64,000 nt of DNA from UBA2040 sp041674745. GTDB taxonomy: Bacteria; Bacteroidota; Bacteroidia; Flavobacteriales_D; Crocinitomicaceae. Of this stretch, positions 35,542-44,526 are shown piece after piece. Below the pieces are notes generated by a model that saw nothing but the letters and a program-made list of their open reading frames with translations, had not been told where the DNA came from and made no database searches. The stretch spans positions 186,001 to 250,000 of the forward strand of contig JBAYVD010000002.1 in the NCBI GenBank assembly GCA_041674745.1. The letters are read 5' to 3'. The position numbers and the translations under genes were made by a program. How positions within the stretch are numbered: position 1 is the stretch's first letter; each line of letters starts with the position of its first letter.

Positions 35542-38358
35542 ATGCCTAAAAACAACTCCCTCAAATCTATTTTAATAATTGGAAGCGGTCCCATTGTGAT
35601 TGGACAAGCCTGTGAATTTGATTATGCTGGCTCTCAAGCTGCTCGTTCTCTGCGAGATGAAGGCATTGAAGTCACTTTAATCAACTCAAATCCAGCGACC
35701 ATCATGACTGACAAAGTGGTTGCAGACAATGTTTATTTGCTGCCACTTGAACCAGAAAGCATTTTGGAAATTTTATCCAAACACAAAATCGATGCTGTTT
35801 TGCCAACTATGGGGGGACAAACAGCCTTGAATCTTTGTATCCAATGTGATGAAATGGGAATATGGGAAGACCACGGAGTGGAAATCATAGGTGTGGACAT
35901 CGCTGCCATTGAAATCACCGAGAACCGTGAGGCCTTCCGTAATTTGATGTTGGAAATTGGGGTGCCAATGGCTCCTCAGACAACGGCAAAATCCTTTTTA
36001 GAAGGAAAAGAGGTTGCTCAAGATTTTGGCTTTCCACTTTGCATTCGACCCTCTTACACATTAGGAGGATCGGGAGCTGCAATTGTATACGATCCAAAGG
36101 AATTTGACACCTTGCTTGAGCGAGGCTTGCATTTATCGCCTATCCACGAAGTAATGATCGACAAAGCCCTTTTAGGCTGGAAAGAATATGAATTGGAATT
36201 GTTGCGTGATGCGAATGACAATGTTGTTATCATTTGTTCGATAGAGAATTTTGACCCAATGGGTATTCACACGGGCGATTCAATTACTGTTGCGCCGGCC
36301 ATGACCTTGTCTGATACGACTTTCCAAAAAATGAGAGATATGGCCATCAAAATGATGCGTTCTATCGGCAACTTTGCTGGAGGATGTAACGTGCAATTTG
36401 CCGTTTCACCGGACGAGAGAGAAGACATTATAGCGATTGAAATCAACCCACGGGTTTCAAGATCTTCCGCTTTGGCTTCAAAAGCTACAGGTTACCCTAT
36501 TGCAAAAATTGCTTCTAAATTGGCCATTGGTTATCATTTAGATGAATTAAACAATCAAATTACGAAAACAACCTCGGCTTTATTTGAGCCAACATTGGAT
36601 TACGTTATCGTTAAAATTCCACGATGGAATTTTAATAAATTCCCAGGAACAGATCGACGTTTAGGATTGCAAATGAAATCCGTAGGAGAGGTAATGGGAA
36701 TTGGTCGTTCCTTCCAAGAAGCCTTGCAAAAGGCTTGTCAGTCATTAGAAATCAACCGAAATGGGTTAGGGGCTGACGGAAAAGAAATGACCAACCAAAA
36801 TGATATTCTACACAGTTTAGAAAATCCGAGTTGGAACCGACTTTTCCATATTTACGATGCTATTAAATTGGGTATTCCATTTAAAACAATTGTTGAAAAA
36901 ACAAAAATTGACATCTGGTTCTTGAAACAAATCGAGGATTTGATTAAATTGGAAAATAAGATTGAAAAACACCATTTGGGTTCCTTGCCCAAAGATTTAC
37001 TTTTCGAAGCGAAACAAAAAGGATATGCCGATCGTCAAATTGCGCACCTTTTAAGATGCTTAGAATCGGAGGTGTACTCCAAACGAGAGGAAATGGGCAT
37101 CAACCGAGTCTACAAATTAGTCGATACTTGTGCCGCGGAATTTGATGCAAAAACACCGTATTACTATTCTACGTTTGAATTGGAAAATGAAAGTATCGTT
37201 TCAGACAGAAAGAAAATTGTCGTTTTAGGTTCTGGACCGAATCGTATTGGTCAAGGAATCGAATTTGATTATTCATGTGTTCACGGAGTATTAGCAGCCA
37301 AAGAATGTGGTTACGAAACCATCATGATCAATTGCAACCCGGAAACAGTTTCAACGGATTTCGATACAGCGGACAAATTGTATTTTGAACCGGTATTCTG
37401 GGAACATATTTACGACATTATTAAACACGAAAAACCGGAAGGCGTTATTGTTCAGTTGGGTGGTCAAACAGCACTTAAATTGGCTGAAAAGCTGGAGCGA
37501 TATGGCATCAAAATCATGGGTACTTCCTATGAAGCACTTGATTTAGCTGAAGATCGTGGACGATTCTCTAAATTACTGGAGAAAAACAACATTCCTTTCC
37601 CGAAATATGGAGTGGTAGAAAGTGCCGAACAAGCAATTGAATTATCGAAAGAACTAGGTTTCCCCTTATTGGTTCGACCTTCTTATGTTTTGGGTGGACA
37701 AAAAATGAAAATTGTCATCAACGAAGAAGAGTTGGAGCACCACGTTGTTGACATTATCAATGAAATGGGCAACAATCAAATTTTGTTGGATCACTTCATC
37801 GGTGGAGCGATTGAAGCCGAAGCAGATGCCATTTGTGATGGAACGGATGTATACATCATCGGTGTGATGCAACACATTGAACCAGCAGGAATTCACTCTG
37901 GAGATTCATATGCCGTTTTACCTCCATATAACTTGGGTGATTTCGTCATGCAGCAAATTGAAGATATCACTAGAAAAATTGCGGTGGAATTGAAAACAGT
38001 TGGTTTGATGAATATTCAGTTTGCTATCAAAGATGATAAGGTGTATGTAATTGAAGCGAATCCTAGAGCATCTAGAACCGTTCCATTCATCGCAAAAGCC
38101 TACGACGAACCGTACGTTAATTATGCAACGAAAGTGATGCTTGGTGAGAAAAAGATAAAAGACTTCAATTTCAATCCACGTAAAGAAGGATATGCGATTA
38201 AAATTCCTGTGTTCTCCTATGAGAAATTTCCGGATGTAAAGAAGGAATTGGGACCAGAAATGAAATCGACAGGAGAAGCGATTCGTTTTATCAAAAATCT
38301 AAAAGATCCATTCTTCACGAAGATATACAACGAAAGAAACATGCATTTATCCAAATAG
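35542..38358 (+). CDS. carB: Carbamoyl-phosphate synthase large subunit lacking the C-terminal allosteric domain
   Basis: The 938-residue CarB has both ATP-grasp halves. The first (about 1-400) has GSGPIVIGQACEFDYAG, NSNPATIMTD and IEINPRVSRSSALASK. The second (about 550-930) has GSGPNRIGQGIEFDYSC, NCNPETVSTDFD and EANPRASRTVPFIAK. Typical CarB is near 1070 residues. This one stops soon after GPEMKSTGEAI, where the MGS-like allosteric domain that binds UMP and ornithine would begin. There is no frame break or downstream fragment, so it is a natural short form. It makes carbamoyl phosphate for pyrimidine and arginine synthesis. The small subunit CarA is not in the window. A DUF4834 gene follows after 4 bases. 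Confidence 0.95.
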   Translation: MPKNNSLKSILIIGSGPIVIGQACEFDYAGSQAARSLRDEGIEVTLINSNPATIMTDKVVADNVYLLPLEPESILEILSKHKIDAVLPTMGGQTALNLCIQCDEMGIWEDHGVEIIGVDIAAIEITENREAFRNLMLEIGVPMAPQTTAKSFLEGKEVAQDFGFPLCIRPSYTLGGSGAAIVYDPKEFDTLLERGLHLSPIHEVMIDKALLGWKEYELELLRDANDNVVIICSIENFDPMGIHTGDSITVAPAMTLSDTTFQKMRDMAIKMMRSIGNFAGGCNVQFAVSPDEREDIIAIEINPRVSRSSALASKATGYPIAKIASKLAIGYHLDELNNQITKTTSALFEPTLDYVIVKIPRWNFNKFPGTDRRLGLQMKSVGEVMGIGRSFQEALQKACQSLEINRNGLGADGKEMTNQNDILHSLENPSWNRLFHIYDAIKLGIPFKTIVEKTKIDIWFLKQIEDLIKLENKIEKHHLGSLPKDLLFEAKQKGYADRQIAHLLRCLESEVYSKREEMGINRVYKLVDTCAAEFDAKTPYYYSTFELENESIVSDRKKIVVLGSGPNRIGQGIEFDYSCVHGVLAAKECGYETIMINCNPETVSTDFDTADKLYFEPVFWEHIYDIIKHEKPEGVIVQLGGQTALKLAEKLERYGIKIMGTSYEALDLAEDRGRFSKLLEKNNIPFPKYGVVESAEQAIELSKELGFPLLVRPSYVLGGQKMKIVINEEELEHHVVDIINEMGNNQILLDHFIGGAIEAEADAICDGTDVYIIGVMQHIEPAGIHSGDSYAVLPPYNLGDFVMQQIEDITRKIAVELKTVGLMNIQFAIKDDKVYVIEANPRASRTVPFIAKAYDEPYVNYATKVMLGEKKIKDFNFNPRKEGYAIKIPVFSYEKFPDVKKELGPEMKSTGEAIRFIKNLKDPFFTKIYNERNMHLSK

Positions 38359-38362
38359 CTGC

Positions 38363-38629
38363 ATGGTAGAAGCGAGTATCACAGGATTGTTCAGGACATT
38401 AATTATCTTGGTTGGTGTATACACCTTGCTCCGTTTCATTGGCAGAATTTTAGTTGCAAAACGAAATTTAGCCCAAGAAATGGATATGAAAAAACAGGAA
38501 GAAGCCATTAAAAAAGAAAAGAAACGTGCCCAAGAAGTGTATGGAAAAACAAAAATTGTTTTTTCGTCAGGTGCTAATAATACGACCGAATCAACTGAGG
38601 ATATCGATTTTACAGAATTAAAACAATAG
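38363..38629 (+). CDS. Small membrane protein, DUF4834 family
   Basis: The 88-residue protein has one N-terminal transmembrane helix (about 7-28) followed by a charged, coiled-coil-prone segment rich in Lys and Glu (about 30-58) and an acidic tail. The pattern, including RFIGRILVAKR after the helix, fits the DUF4834 family found in Bacteroidota, for which I know no function. It starts 4 bases after carB and 61 bases before yfhO. It may be anchored in the inner membrane with a cytoplasmic C-terminus. Confidence 0.75.
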   Translation: MVEASITGLFRTLIILVGVYTLLRFIGRILVAKRNLAQEMDMKKQEEAIKKEKKRAQEVYGKTKIVFSSGANNTTESTEDIDFTELKQ

Positions 38630-38690
38630 TTCATTCATTGGATAGAACGATTCTTTTTTTACCTTCAACCCTTTAAAGATTTTGAATACT

Positions 38691-41669
38691 ATGAACATAA
38701 AATCCTTTTTCACAAAAAACTGGAAGCATTTTGTTAGCTTATTGGTAATTGTTATTATCGTTTTTTCATATTTCAAATTGCAATTTGAAGGGTACGGTTT
38801 GAAACAACATGACGTCAAACAGTTCAAAGGAAGTGCGCAAGAAATCATTGATTATCGAGAAAATCAAGATCAAGAAATTTTGTGGACCAACTCAATGTTT
38901 GGCGGTATGCCTTCTGTTCAAATCAGTTTGGTTTATACTGGAAACTTAATCAAAACTGGGTTTGATAATTTCATCCAATTTGTTGGTAAACCAGCATCTA
39001 TTGTATTAATTTCTGCCTTTGGTTTTTACATTATGGCGGTTTGTCTGGGGATTTCTCCTTGGATTGGTTTGATGGGGGCATTAGCGTTTGGATTCACCAC
39101 CTACGACATTACTTTGTTAACAGCTGGACACAATACCAAGGCAATTGCTATTGCAATGATGGCTCCAGCAATGGGTGCATTTCTAATGGCTTTTCGTAAA
39201 TCAAAAGTTTGGGGATCTTTGTTATTGGCTTTGTTCATGTCACTGCAAATTGGTGCCAATCACGTTCAAGTAACCTATTATTTTGGAATTTTATTGCTAT
39301 TGGCCGGTATTGCACTTTTCATAGAAGCTATACAAAAAAAGGAAATTAAATCATTTTTTATTACAACAGCAGGAGTGGTAGTCGCTATGCTTTTTGCGGT
39401 GGCAATTAACTATGGAAATATTGCCTTGACCAACGATTATGCGAAAAAAACCATCCGTGGTGGAAATGATATTTCAATCAATCCAGATGGAACTAAAAAT
39501 ACTATAAGCACCGATGATGGACTTGACAAAGAATACATTACCAATTGGTCGTATGGTATTGGAGAATCCTTCACCATGCTTTCTCCAGCCGTAAAAGGAG
39601 GAGGATCATTTACAATTGGTGGTAGCCAATTTGAAGATTTGGTGGACAATGTTGACATGACTTCGGAAGAACGAAATGTGGTCATGAATTCATCTGCCTA
39701 TTGGGGAGATCAACCCGTAACATCTGGACCATTTTATTTAGGAATTGTTGTTGTTTTCTTAGCGATTATGGGAATGGTCTTCTTGAAAGGAAAACTGAAA
39801 TGGGGACTTTTGGCTGCTACGATTTTGGCACTCATGCTTTCTTGGGGTAAAAACTACATGGGATTGACAGAGTTCTTCATTGATTACATTCCGGGCTACA
39901 ACAAGTTCAGAACGGTGACAATCATTTTGGTTGTCGTTGAATTGACCATTCCTCTTTTGGGCATCTTGTTTTTACAAATGATGTATCAAGAAAGAGAGGC
40001 TATGAAGGCGCAAAAGAAAAAATTCTTGATTACGGGAGGAAGTATTACACTGTTCCTATTCGCCGTAATGGTTGTTGGATTGGGAGATAATTACACATCT
40101 GAATCCGATAAAACACAGGTGGACAGAATGGAGCAAAACTATTATAACCAGATTCTTAACATGGATCCGGCACAACTCCAATCTCAGTACAATGTGAATG
40201 TAAACGACAAAGCGCAAGTTCAAGAATTCATTTCCGCACAAGTGGAACCTTACCGATCTGGTTTTGGCAAAGTGAAAGAAGTGCGTGCTGAGATTTTCCA
40301 AAAAAGCATGCTGCGTTCTATTTTGTTTGGCATTCTTACAATGGCTGCGCTGGCACTTTTACTTTATACAACTCTTTCTTCAGAAATTATTCTAATTGGT
40401 TTAGTCGTGCTTACGCTCATGGATATCGTGCCAATTGCCAATCAATACTTGGGAAGTCAGGAAGAAGGCAATGGGTATCAATATTGGGAAGAAACAGGAC
40501 AAACCGATTATCCTTTTGATTCCAGCGAGGCAAATACGATGATTCTGAACCAAGAATTGACGGAAAATCCAAGTCTGAAAAAACAAATAGATCAAGCGGT
40601 TTCTAATGGTGCTAAAAAAGCAGAAGAATTGGAACTCTCTGGTATCGCGAAGCAAAGAGTAATTGATTCTTATGCGTTTTCTGCTTTGAACCGAAATACG
40701 AATTATCGCGTGTTCGATTTTAACGGTGGTTTTTCCAGTACTGAGGCAAGTTATTTCCACAAATCTTTGGGTGGATACCACGGTGCCAAACTGCGCAACA
40801 TTCAAAATTTGATTGAATTCCACATTGCAAAATCAAACAACAAGGTGTTGGATATGTTGAATGTGAAGTATTTTATCCAGAGTGATGACAAAGGTCCAAA
40901 AGCACGAATGAATCCAACGGCATTGGGCAATGTTTGGTTCATTCAAAAAGTGAAATCTGTTCCCGATGCAAATACCGAAATCCTTTCTTTGGGAAGTCAG
41001 TTTGACTTGAAAAATGTTGGAAACGGTGAGTTGATCATCAATCAGGAAAAAATTGCTGGGACAACCGTCTTTGGCAATGAAACCATCCAATATGTTCAAA
41101 ACCAAAACGACACAATCGATGTTCGCTTGACGAATGGAATGTCTGAGGGAATGGAAGCTTATTTTGTCATTGATACAAATGGCGCCACTAACTTTGTACC
41201 GAAACAAATGATTGACAACGATCAAACAAATTCGTTCAAGAAATTGATTCAAGTAAAATTGAAAGAACAATTTGATCCGAAATCAGAAGCATTTGTGATG
41301 AACGATTGGGCATCTAAAATTAAAGGTCGAGATTTTACTGGCGAAGGCAAAATTAGCATGACAAAATACAATCCAATGATCATGCAATACGAGTCAAATT
41401 CGAAGGCGAATCAATTCGCTGTATTCTCAGAGATCTATTATCCAGAAGGTTGGAAAGCCTTTGTAGACGGAAAAGAAACGGAAATTATCAAAGTCGATTA
41501 TGCATTGCGTGGATTAAATGTTCCTGCTGGAAAACACAAAATCGAATTCAAATTTGATTTGCCGAAATACCGCTTGGCGAATACGATGAATGTAGTATTG
41601 ACAATCCTGTTGTTGTTAGCGTTTGGAATTGCTGGTTTTGTAAAGTATCGTAAAAAACAAGTCGCATGA
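38691..41669 (+). CDS. YfhO-family membrane protein (GT-C-like)
   Basis: I take ATG 38691 (992 residues). An in-frame TTG nine bases upstream is less likely. The protein is polytopic, with a first helix at about 14-32, a group of ten or more helices through about residue 620, a large extracytoplasmic domain, and a final helix near 960-985. It has GLKQHDVKQF near the N-terminus and an FSEIYYPEGWKAFVDG motif near the C-terminus, both hallmarks of YfhO/DUF6044-like proteins. In Firmicutes YfhO acts with CsbB in glycosylating lipoteichoic acid. Here it is coupled by a 4-base overlap (ATGA) to a CMP-sugar synthetase gene, which suggests a surface-glycan role. Confidence 0.88.
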   Translation: MNIKSFFTKNWKHFVSLLVIVIIVFSYFKLQFEGYGLKQHDVKQFKGSAQEIIDYRENQDQEILWTNSMFGGMPSVQISLVYTGNLIKTGFDNFIQFVGKPASIVLISAFGFYIMAVCLGISPWIGLMGALAFGFTTYDITLLTAGHNTKAIAIAMMAPAMGAFLMAFRKSKVWGSLLLALFMSLQIGANHVQVTYYFGILLLLAGIALFIEAIQKKEIKSFFITTAGVVVAMLFAVAINYGNIALTNDYAKKTIRGGNDISINPDGTKNTISTDDGLDKEYITNWSYGIGESFTMLSPAVKGGGSFTIGGSQFEDLVDNVDMTSEERNVVMNSSAYWGDQPVTSGPFYLGIVVVFLAIMGMVFLKGKLKWGLLAATILALMLSWGKNYMGLTEFFIDYIPGYNKFRTVTIILVVVELTIPLLGILFLQMMYQEREAMKAQKKKFLITGGSITLFLFAVMVVGLGDNYTSESDKTQVDRMEQNYYNQILNMDPAQLQSQYNVNVNDKAQVQEFISAQVEPYRSGFGKVKEVRAEIFQKSMLRSILFGILTMAALALLLYTTLSSEIILIGLVVLTLMDIVPIANQYLGSQEEGNGYQYWEETGQTDYPFDSSEANTMILNQELTENPSLKKQIDQAVSNGAKKAEELELSGIAKQRVIDSYAFSALNRNTNYRVFDFNGGFSSTEASYFHKSLGGYHGAKLRNIQNLIEFHIAKSNNKVLDMLNVKYFIQSDDKGPKARMNPTALGNVWFIQKVKSVPDANTEILSLGSQFDLKNVGNGELIINQEKIAGTTVFGNETIQYVQNQNDTIDVRLTNGMSEGMEAYFVIDTNGATNFVPKQMIDNDQTNSFKKLIQVKLKEQFDPKSEAFVMNDWASKIKGRDFTGEGKISMTKYNPMIMQYESNSKANQFAVFSEIYYPEGWKAFVDGKETEIIKVDYALRGLNVPAGKHKIEFKFDLPKYRLANTMNVVLTILLLLAFGIAGFVKYRKKQVA

Positions 41670-42343
41670 AATTCACGGCATTACTCCCAATGAAAGGTGA
41701 ATCCGAAAGGGTTCCTGGGAAAAATATGCGGGATTTCAATGGTGAACCTCTTTTTTATCATATTCTGAAAACACTGATTGCCGTTCCGAGTATCGAGAAA
41801 ATCATCATCAATACCGATTCAGAAAAAATTAAAAATTTAGCCCAAGGTTTTGAGAAAGTACTCATACATGATCGACCTGAAAATCTAATCGGCGGAATGG
41901 TTCCAATGAATGCGATAATTGATTACGACATCGAAAAATCAGGCGAAACGAATTTCATTCAAACACACAGTACCAATCCATTGTTGAAGGCGGAAACGAT
42001 TCAGCAGGCTTTGGAACAATTTGAAAATTCAAAAGAAAAACATGATTCCCTATTTTCAGTAACGAAAATTCAAGCCAGATTATATTGGGATGATGGAAGT
42101 CCGATTAACCACAATTTAGCCGAACTCCTGCGAACACAGGATTTACCCAGTGTGCTTGAAGAAAATTCGAATTACTTCATTTTTACGGCAAAGAGTTTCA
42201 ATGAAAATGGGAAAACAAGAATAGGTAAAACACCATTGATGCAGGAAGTCAGTAAAATTGAAGCCATCGATATCGATGAGCCTGAAGATTTCCTCATCGC
42301 CGAAGCGGTTCAGAAGTACCTAAATTCAACGATTAAAAGTTAA
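41666..42343 (+). CDS. CMP-sugar (acylneuraminate-type) cytidylyltransferase
   Basis: The 225-residue NeuA/KdsB-fold protein has the N-terminal nucleotide-binding signature LLPMKGESERVPGKN and then NTDSEKI. It also has THSTNPLL, where classical members have a substrate-binding QxTSPL-type motif, and a C-terminal IDIDEPEDFLIAE metal/dimer motif typical of CMP-NeuAc synthetases. It should activate an ulosonic acid (sialic-, legionaminic-, Kdn- or Kdo-like) with CTP. It overlaps the YfhO gene by 4 bases and overlaps the convergent HAD gene by 11 bases. Together with the aldolase on the other strand it suggests a complete ulosonate activation route. Confidence 0.85.
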   Translation: MKFTALLPMKGESERVPGKNMRDFNGEPLFYHILKTLIAVPSIEKIIINTDSEKIKNLAQGFEKVLIHDRPENLIGGMVPMNAIIDYDIEKSGETNFIQTHSTNPLLKAETIQQALEQFENSKEKHDSLFSVTKIQARLYWDDGSPINHNLAELLRTQDLPSVLEENSNYFIFTAKSFNENGKTRIGKTPLMQEVSKIEAIDIDEPEDFLIAEAVQKYLNSTIKS

Positions 42344-42941
42344 ATTCGAAATTGGTATACGATTCTAAATTGACGTTGTTATACGCTTTGAAGTGAATGG
42401 AGTTGGCCGATGCAGCTTCATAATCATTGTACGAATCTCCCACCATCAAACAGAATTTTTGAGAATAATGATTCGTTTCTAAAATGGTTTGAATCAATTT
42501 CGTTTTAGGAGTAGGAGAGCCATGAATGGAAAGAAAATAGTCGGCTATTCCCAATTTTTCGCATACAAATCTTAACTCATTTCCATCCGAACCCGACACA
42601 ATGTGCATGGCGAAATGGTTGTAATTTGCCTTAACAAAAGAGATCGTTGGCTCGATGAGTAAATCTGGATTGCACAAGGATTCTAACATCACGGCTGAAA
42701 ATTTATCGGCCCAAACTTTTATTTCTTCTTCTGAAATTTCTTCTTTTCGAATGGTTTCAAAAAAATACTTGAATTTGACGTATCTCGACCAACCACCGTT
42801 GTTCTTGTGAAATACCATTAACTCGTCGACTTGATCTTGGGGGAATTCCGACAGGACTTTTTTGAATCCAATATCTCGGATAGGGTTGGAGTCCATCAAA
42901 ACTCCATCAAAATCCCAAAATATCGTTTTTATTTCTGCCAA
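42333..42941 (-). CDS. HAD-superfamily phosphatase
   Basis: This 202-residue HAD hydrolase with a helical C1 cap has motif I DFDGVLMDS, motif II VSGSDGNEL, the motif III Lys near SPTPKTKL, and motif IV MVGDSYNDYEAA. The closest general classes are phosphoglycolate-type and beta-phosphoglucomutase-like phosphatases; the substrate is unknown. No ATG precedes motif I. TTG at 42939-42941 is the only reasonable start, since the first internal Met follows motif I. It lies 14 bases after the aldolase gene in the same operon. It is a good candidate to dephosphorylate an ulosonate phosphate before CMP activation (inference). Confidence 0.85.
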   Translation of the reverse strand: MAEIKTIFWDFDGVLMDSNPIRDIGFKKVLSEFPQDQVDELMVFHKNNGGWSRYVKFKYFFETIRKEEISEEEIKVWADKFSAVMLESLCNPDLLIEPTISFVKANYNHFAMHIVSGSDGNELRFVCEKLGIADYFLSIHGSPTPKTKLIQTILETNHYSQKFCLMVGDSYNDYEAASANSIHFKAYNNVNLESYTNFEFNF

Positions 42942-42955
42942 AATGGGAGAATATT

Positions 42956-44488
42956 TTAAATTAATGAAAAAATAGAGTGGTGCTCCAATCCCGCGTAAGA
43001 AGTGGGTGTTAAACTAATTAATTTCAAATCGAACGGTTTGGTTTTCTCAAACAAGTATTCATTTTCAAGAAATAATTCCTGTTCCTTTTGACCTATTTGT
43101 GCGTCGCTATAACCATCATAACCAACTAAATAAACGATTTTCGGTTGAATGGCAAGACTCAATTGCAAGGCAATAGCGCTGCAGGAATCAATATAGGTAT
43201 CTGTAAAATTAATTTCGCTTAACTCGAAAGAACGATTGGTCAAAAGTTCCGGAACATACGTTCCCATTTTTCTTGGATAAGGAGGTAAAACGCAGATGGC
43301 ATCTTTGGGCAATTTTCCTTTGAAAATTTCTTCCATTCGGTGACCTTCATTTCCCACCAAACAAAAGAACTGCTGATTCGAGATTTCTGAAAAAACCAAT
43401 GCATTTTTTGAACTCGAATGCACGACCACCATTTCAGGATTTTTATGCAGCAAGTTTCGAATCGCTTCCACATTGTTGCTCACCGTTTCTCCGCCTCCAA
43501 CAATCAACAATTTTTCGGCAGAAATCGATACATTTAATTTTGGAAGTTCTTGATTATCCTTCAGTCCCAAAGACTGATTGTGCAAGGCGCGAATGATACT
43601 ATTGAAAGAATAATATCTTTTTCCCACCCAGTCCATTACATCTTTTTGAGGCAAGCTATTGGCTCCAGAAACCATATACGGCAAATTGGTTCCCCATTGG
43701 TATTTCTCTCTGAGTTCTTCGAAACCCGTGACTGTTTTTGACAAAGCATTGAAATCGAATTCCAGACCGTTTTTAGCATTTAAAGCCGTAAGCAGCAATT
43801 CTGTTTTCAGATTTCCAGCACCTCGTCCCATGCCGGTAACCGTAGAATCAACAATTTTTGCGCCACATTCTAACGCAGTCAAGGTATTGATCAATCCCAA
43901 CTCCAAGTTATTGTGCCCATGAAAACCAATGGGTACAGTCGTTTTAGCCGAAACCAATTGGAATATTTCGCGCACATCTTCCGGGTAAACACCGCCGTAG
44001 GAGTCCACCATGTAGAAATAGTCGGATACATCATCTATTTGCGGCAATAAATCCCAAAATCCGGTCAAGCCTTTCCATTTGGACATGTACATTACATTGA
44101 AGCCAACTTCAAAACCCATTTTTTTGATTTCTCTAGCCAAAGCAATGGCGCGTTCAAAATTGGCTGGATCAATGGCCATGCGAACCATCGTTACCAAGCC
44201 AACACAAGGTCCCAGCAGATGATCCAAATCCTGTAATTTCGTATCTTTCTCATCTAAAATCACGACCAATTTTTTCGTAGTCAACGATTTTAGTTTTTCA
44301 ATGACATAAACGGGCAAATAATAATATTCTCCCAAATAGCCGCTTTTCGGCATTGATCGATACCCAATTTCAATGTACTCAATGGGCAATGAATTCATTG
44401 ACTGCATATAAGTCTCTACTAGTTGGTCGTTGAAATCCCAATTTGTGTAGTATCCACCATCTCGTAACGTACAATCCAATATCTTCAT
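42956..44488 (-). CDS. DRE-TIM aldolase (HMGL-like) fused to a C-terminal Rossmann/MptE-like domain
   Basis: I use ATG 44488 (510 residues), not the in-frame TTG six bases upstream. Residues 1 to about 285 are a DRE-TIM barrel of the HMG-CoA lyase / 4-hydroxy-2-oxovalerate aldolase type. LDCTLRDGGY carries the catalytic Arg-Asp, GFHGHNNLELG the metal-binding HxH, and DSTVTGMGRGAGN the glycine loop. Residues from about 313 to 510 form a second alpha/beta domain starting LLIVGGGETV and containing FCLVGNEGHRM and VYLVGYDGYSD. This pattern resembles DUF115/MptE-like proteins such as the one at 45984-46781. The aldolase should make or cleave a 2-oxo-3-deoxy acid. Co-location with a CMP-sugar synthetase suggests ulosonate synthesis. 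The role of the second domain is unknown. Confidence 0.8.
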   Translation of the reverse strand: MKILDCTLRDGGYYTNWDFNDQLVETYMQSMNSLPIEYIEIGYRSMPKSGYLGEYYYLPVYVIEKLKSLTTKKLVVILDEKDTKLQDLDHLLGPCVGLVTMVRMAIDPANFERAIALAREIKKMGFEVGFNVMYMSKWKGLTGFWDLLPQIDDVSDYFYMVDSYGGVYPEDVREIFQLVSAKTTVPIGFHGHNNLELGLINTLTALECGAKIVDSTVTGMGRGAGNLKTELLLTALNAKNGLEFDFNALSKTVTGFEELREKYQWGTNLPYMVSGANSLPQKDVMDWVGKRYYSFNSIIRALHNQSLGLKDNQELPKLNVSISAEKLLIVGGGETVSNNVEAIRNLLHKNPEMVVVHSSSKNALVFSEISNQQFFCLVGNEGHRMEEIFKGKLPKDAICVLPPYPRKMGTYVPELLTNRSFELSEINFTDTYIDSCSAIALQLSLAIQPKIVYLVGYDGYSDAQIGQKEQELFLENEYLFEKTKPFDLKLISLTPTSYAGLEHHSIFSLI

Positions 44489-44526
44489 TATCAATCAGCT
44501 AGTTTATGTGTGTTTTTTATTCTTAT

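Noticed and set aside
40833..41270. A 145-codon open frame antisense to the YfhO gene
   Set aside because: It is a shadow of the YfhO coding sequence with no promoter, no recognisable domain and an unusual residue composition.
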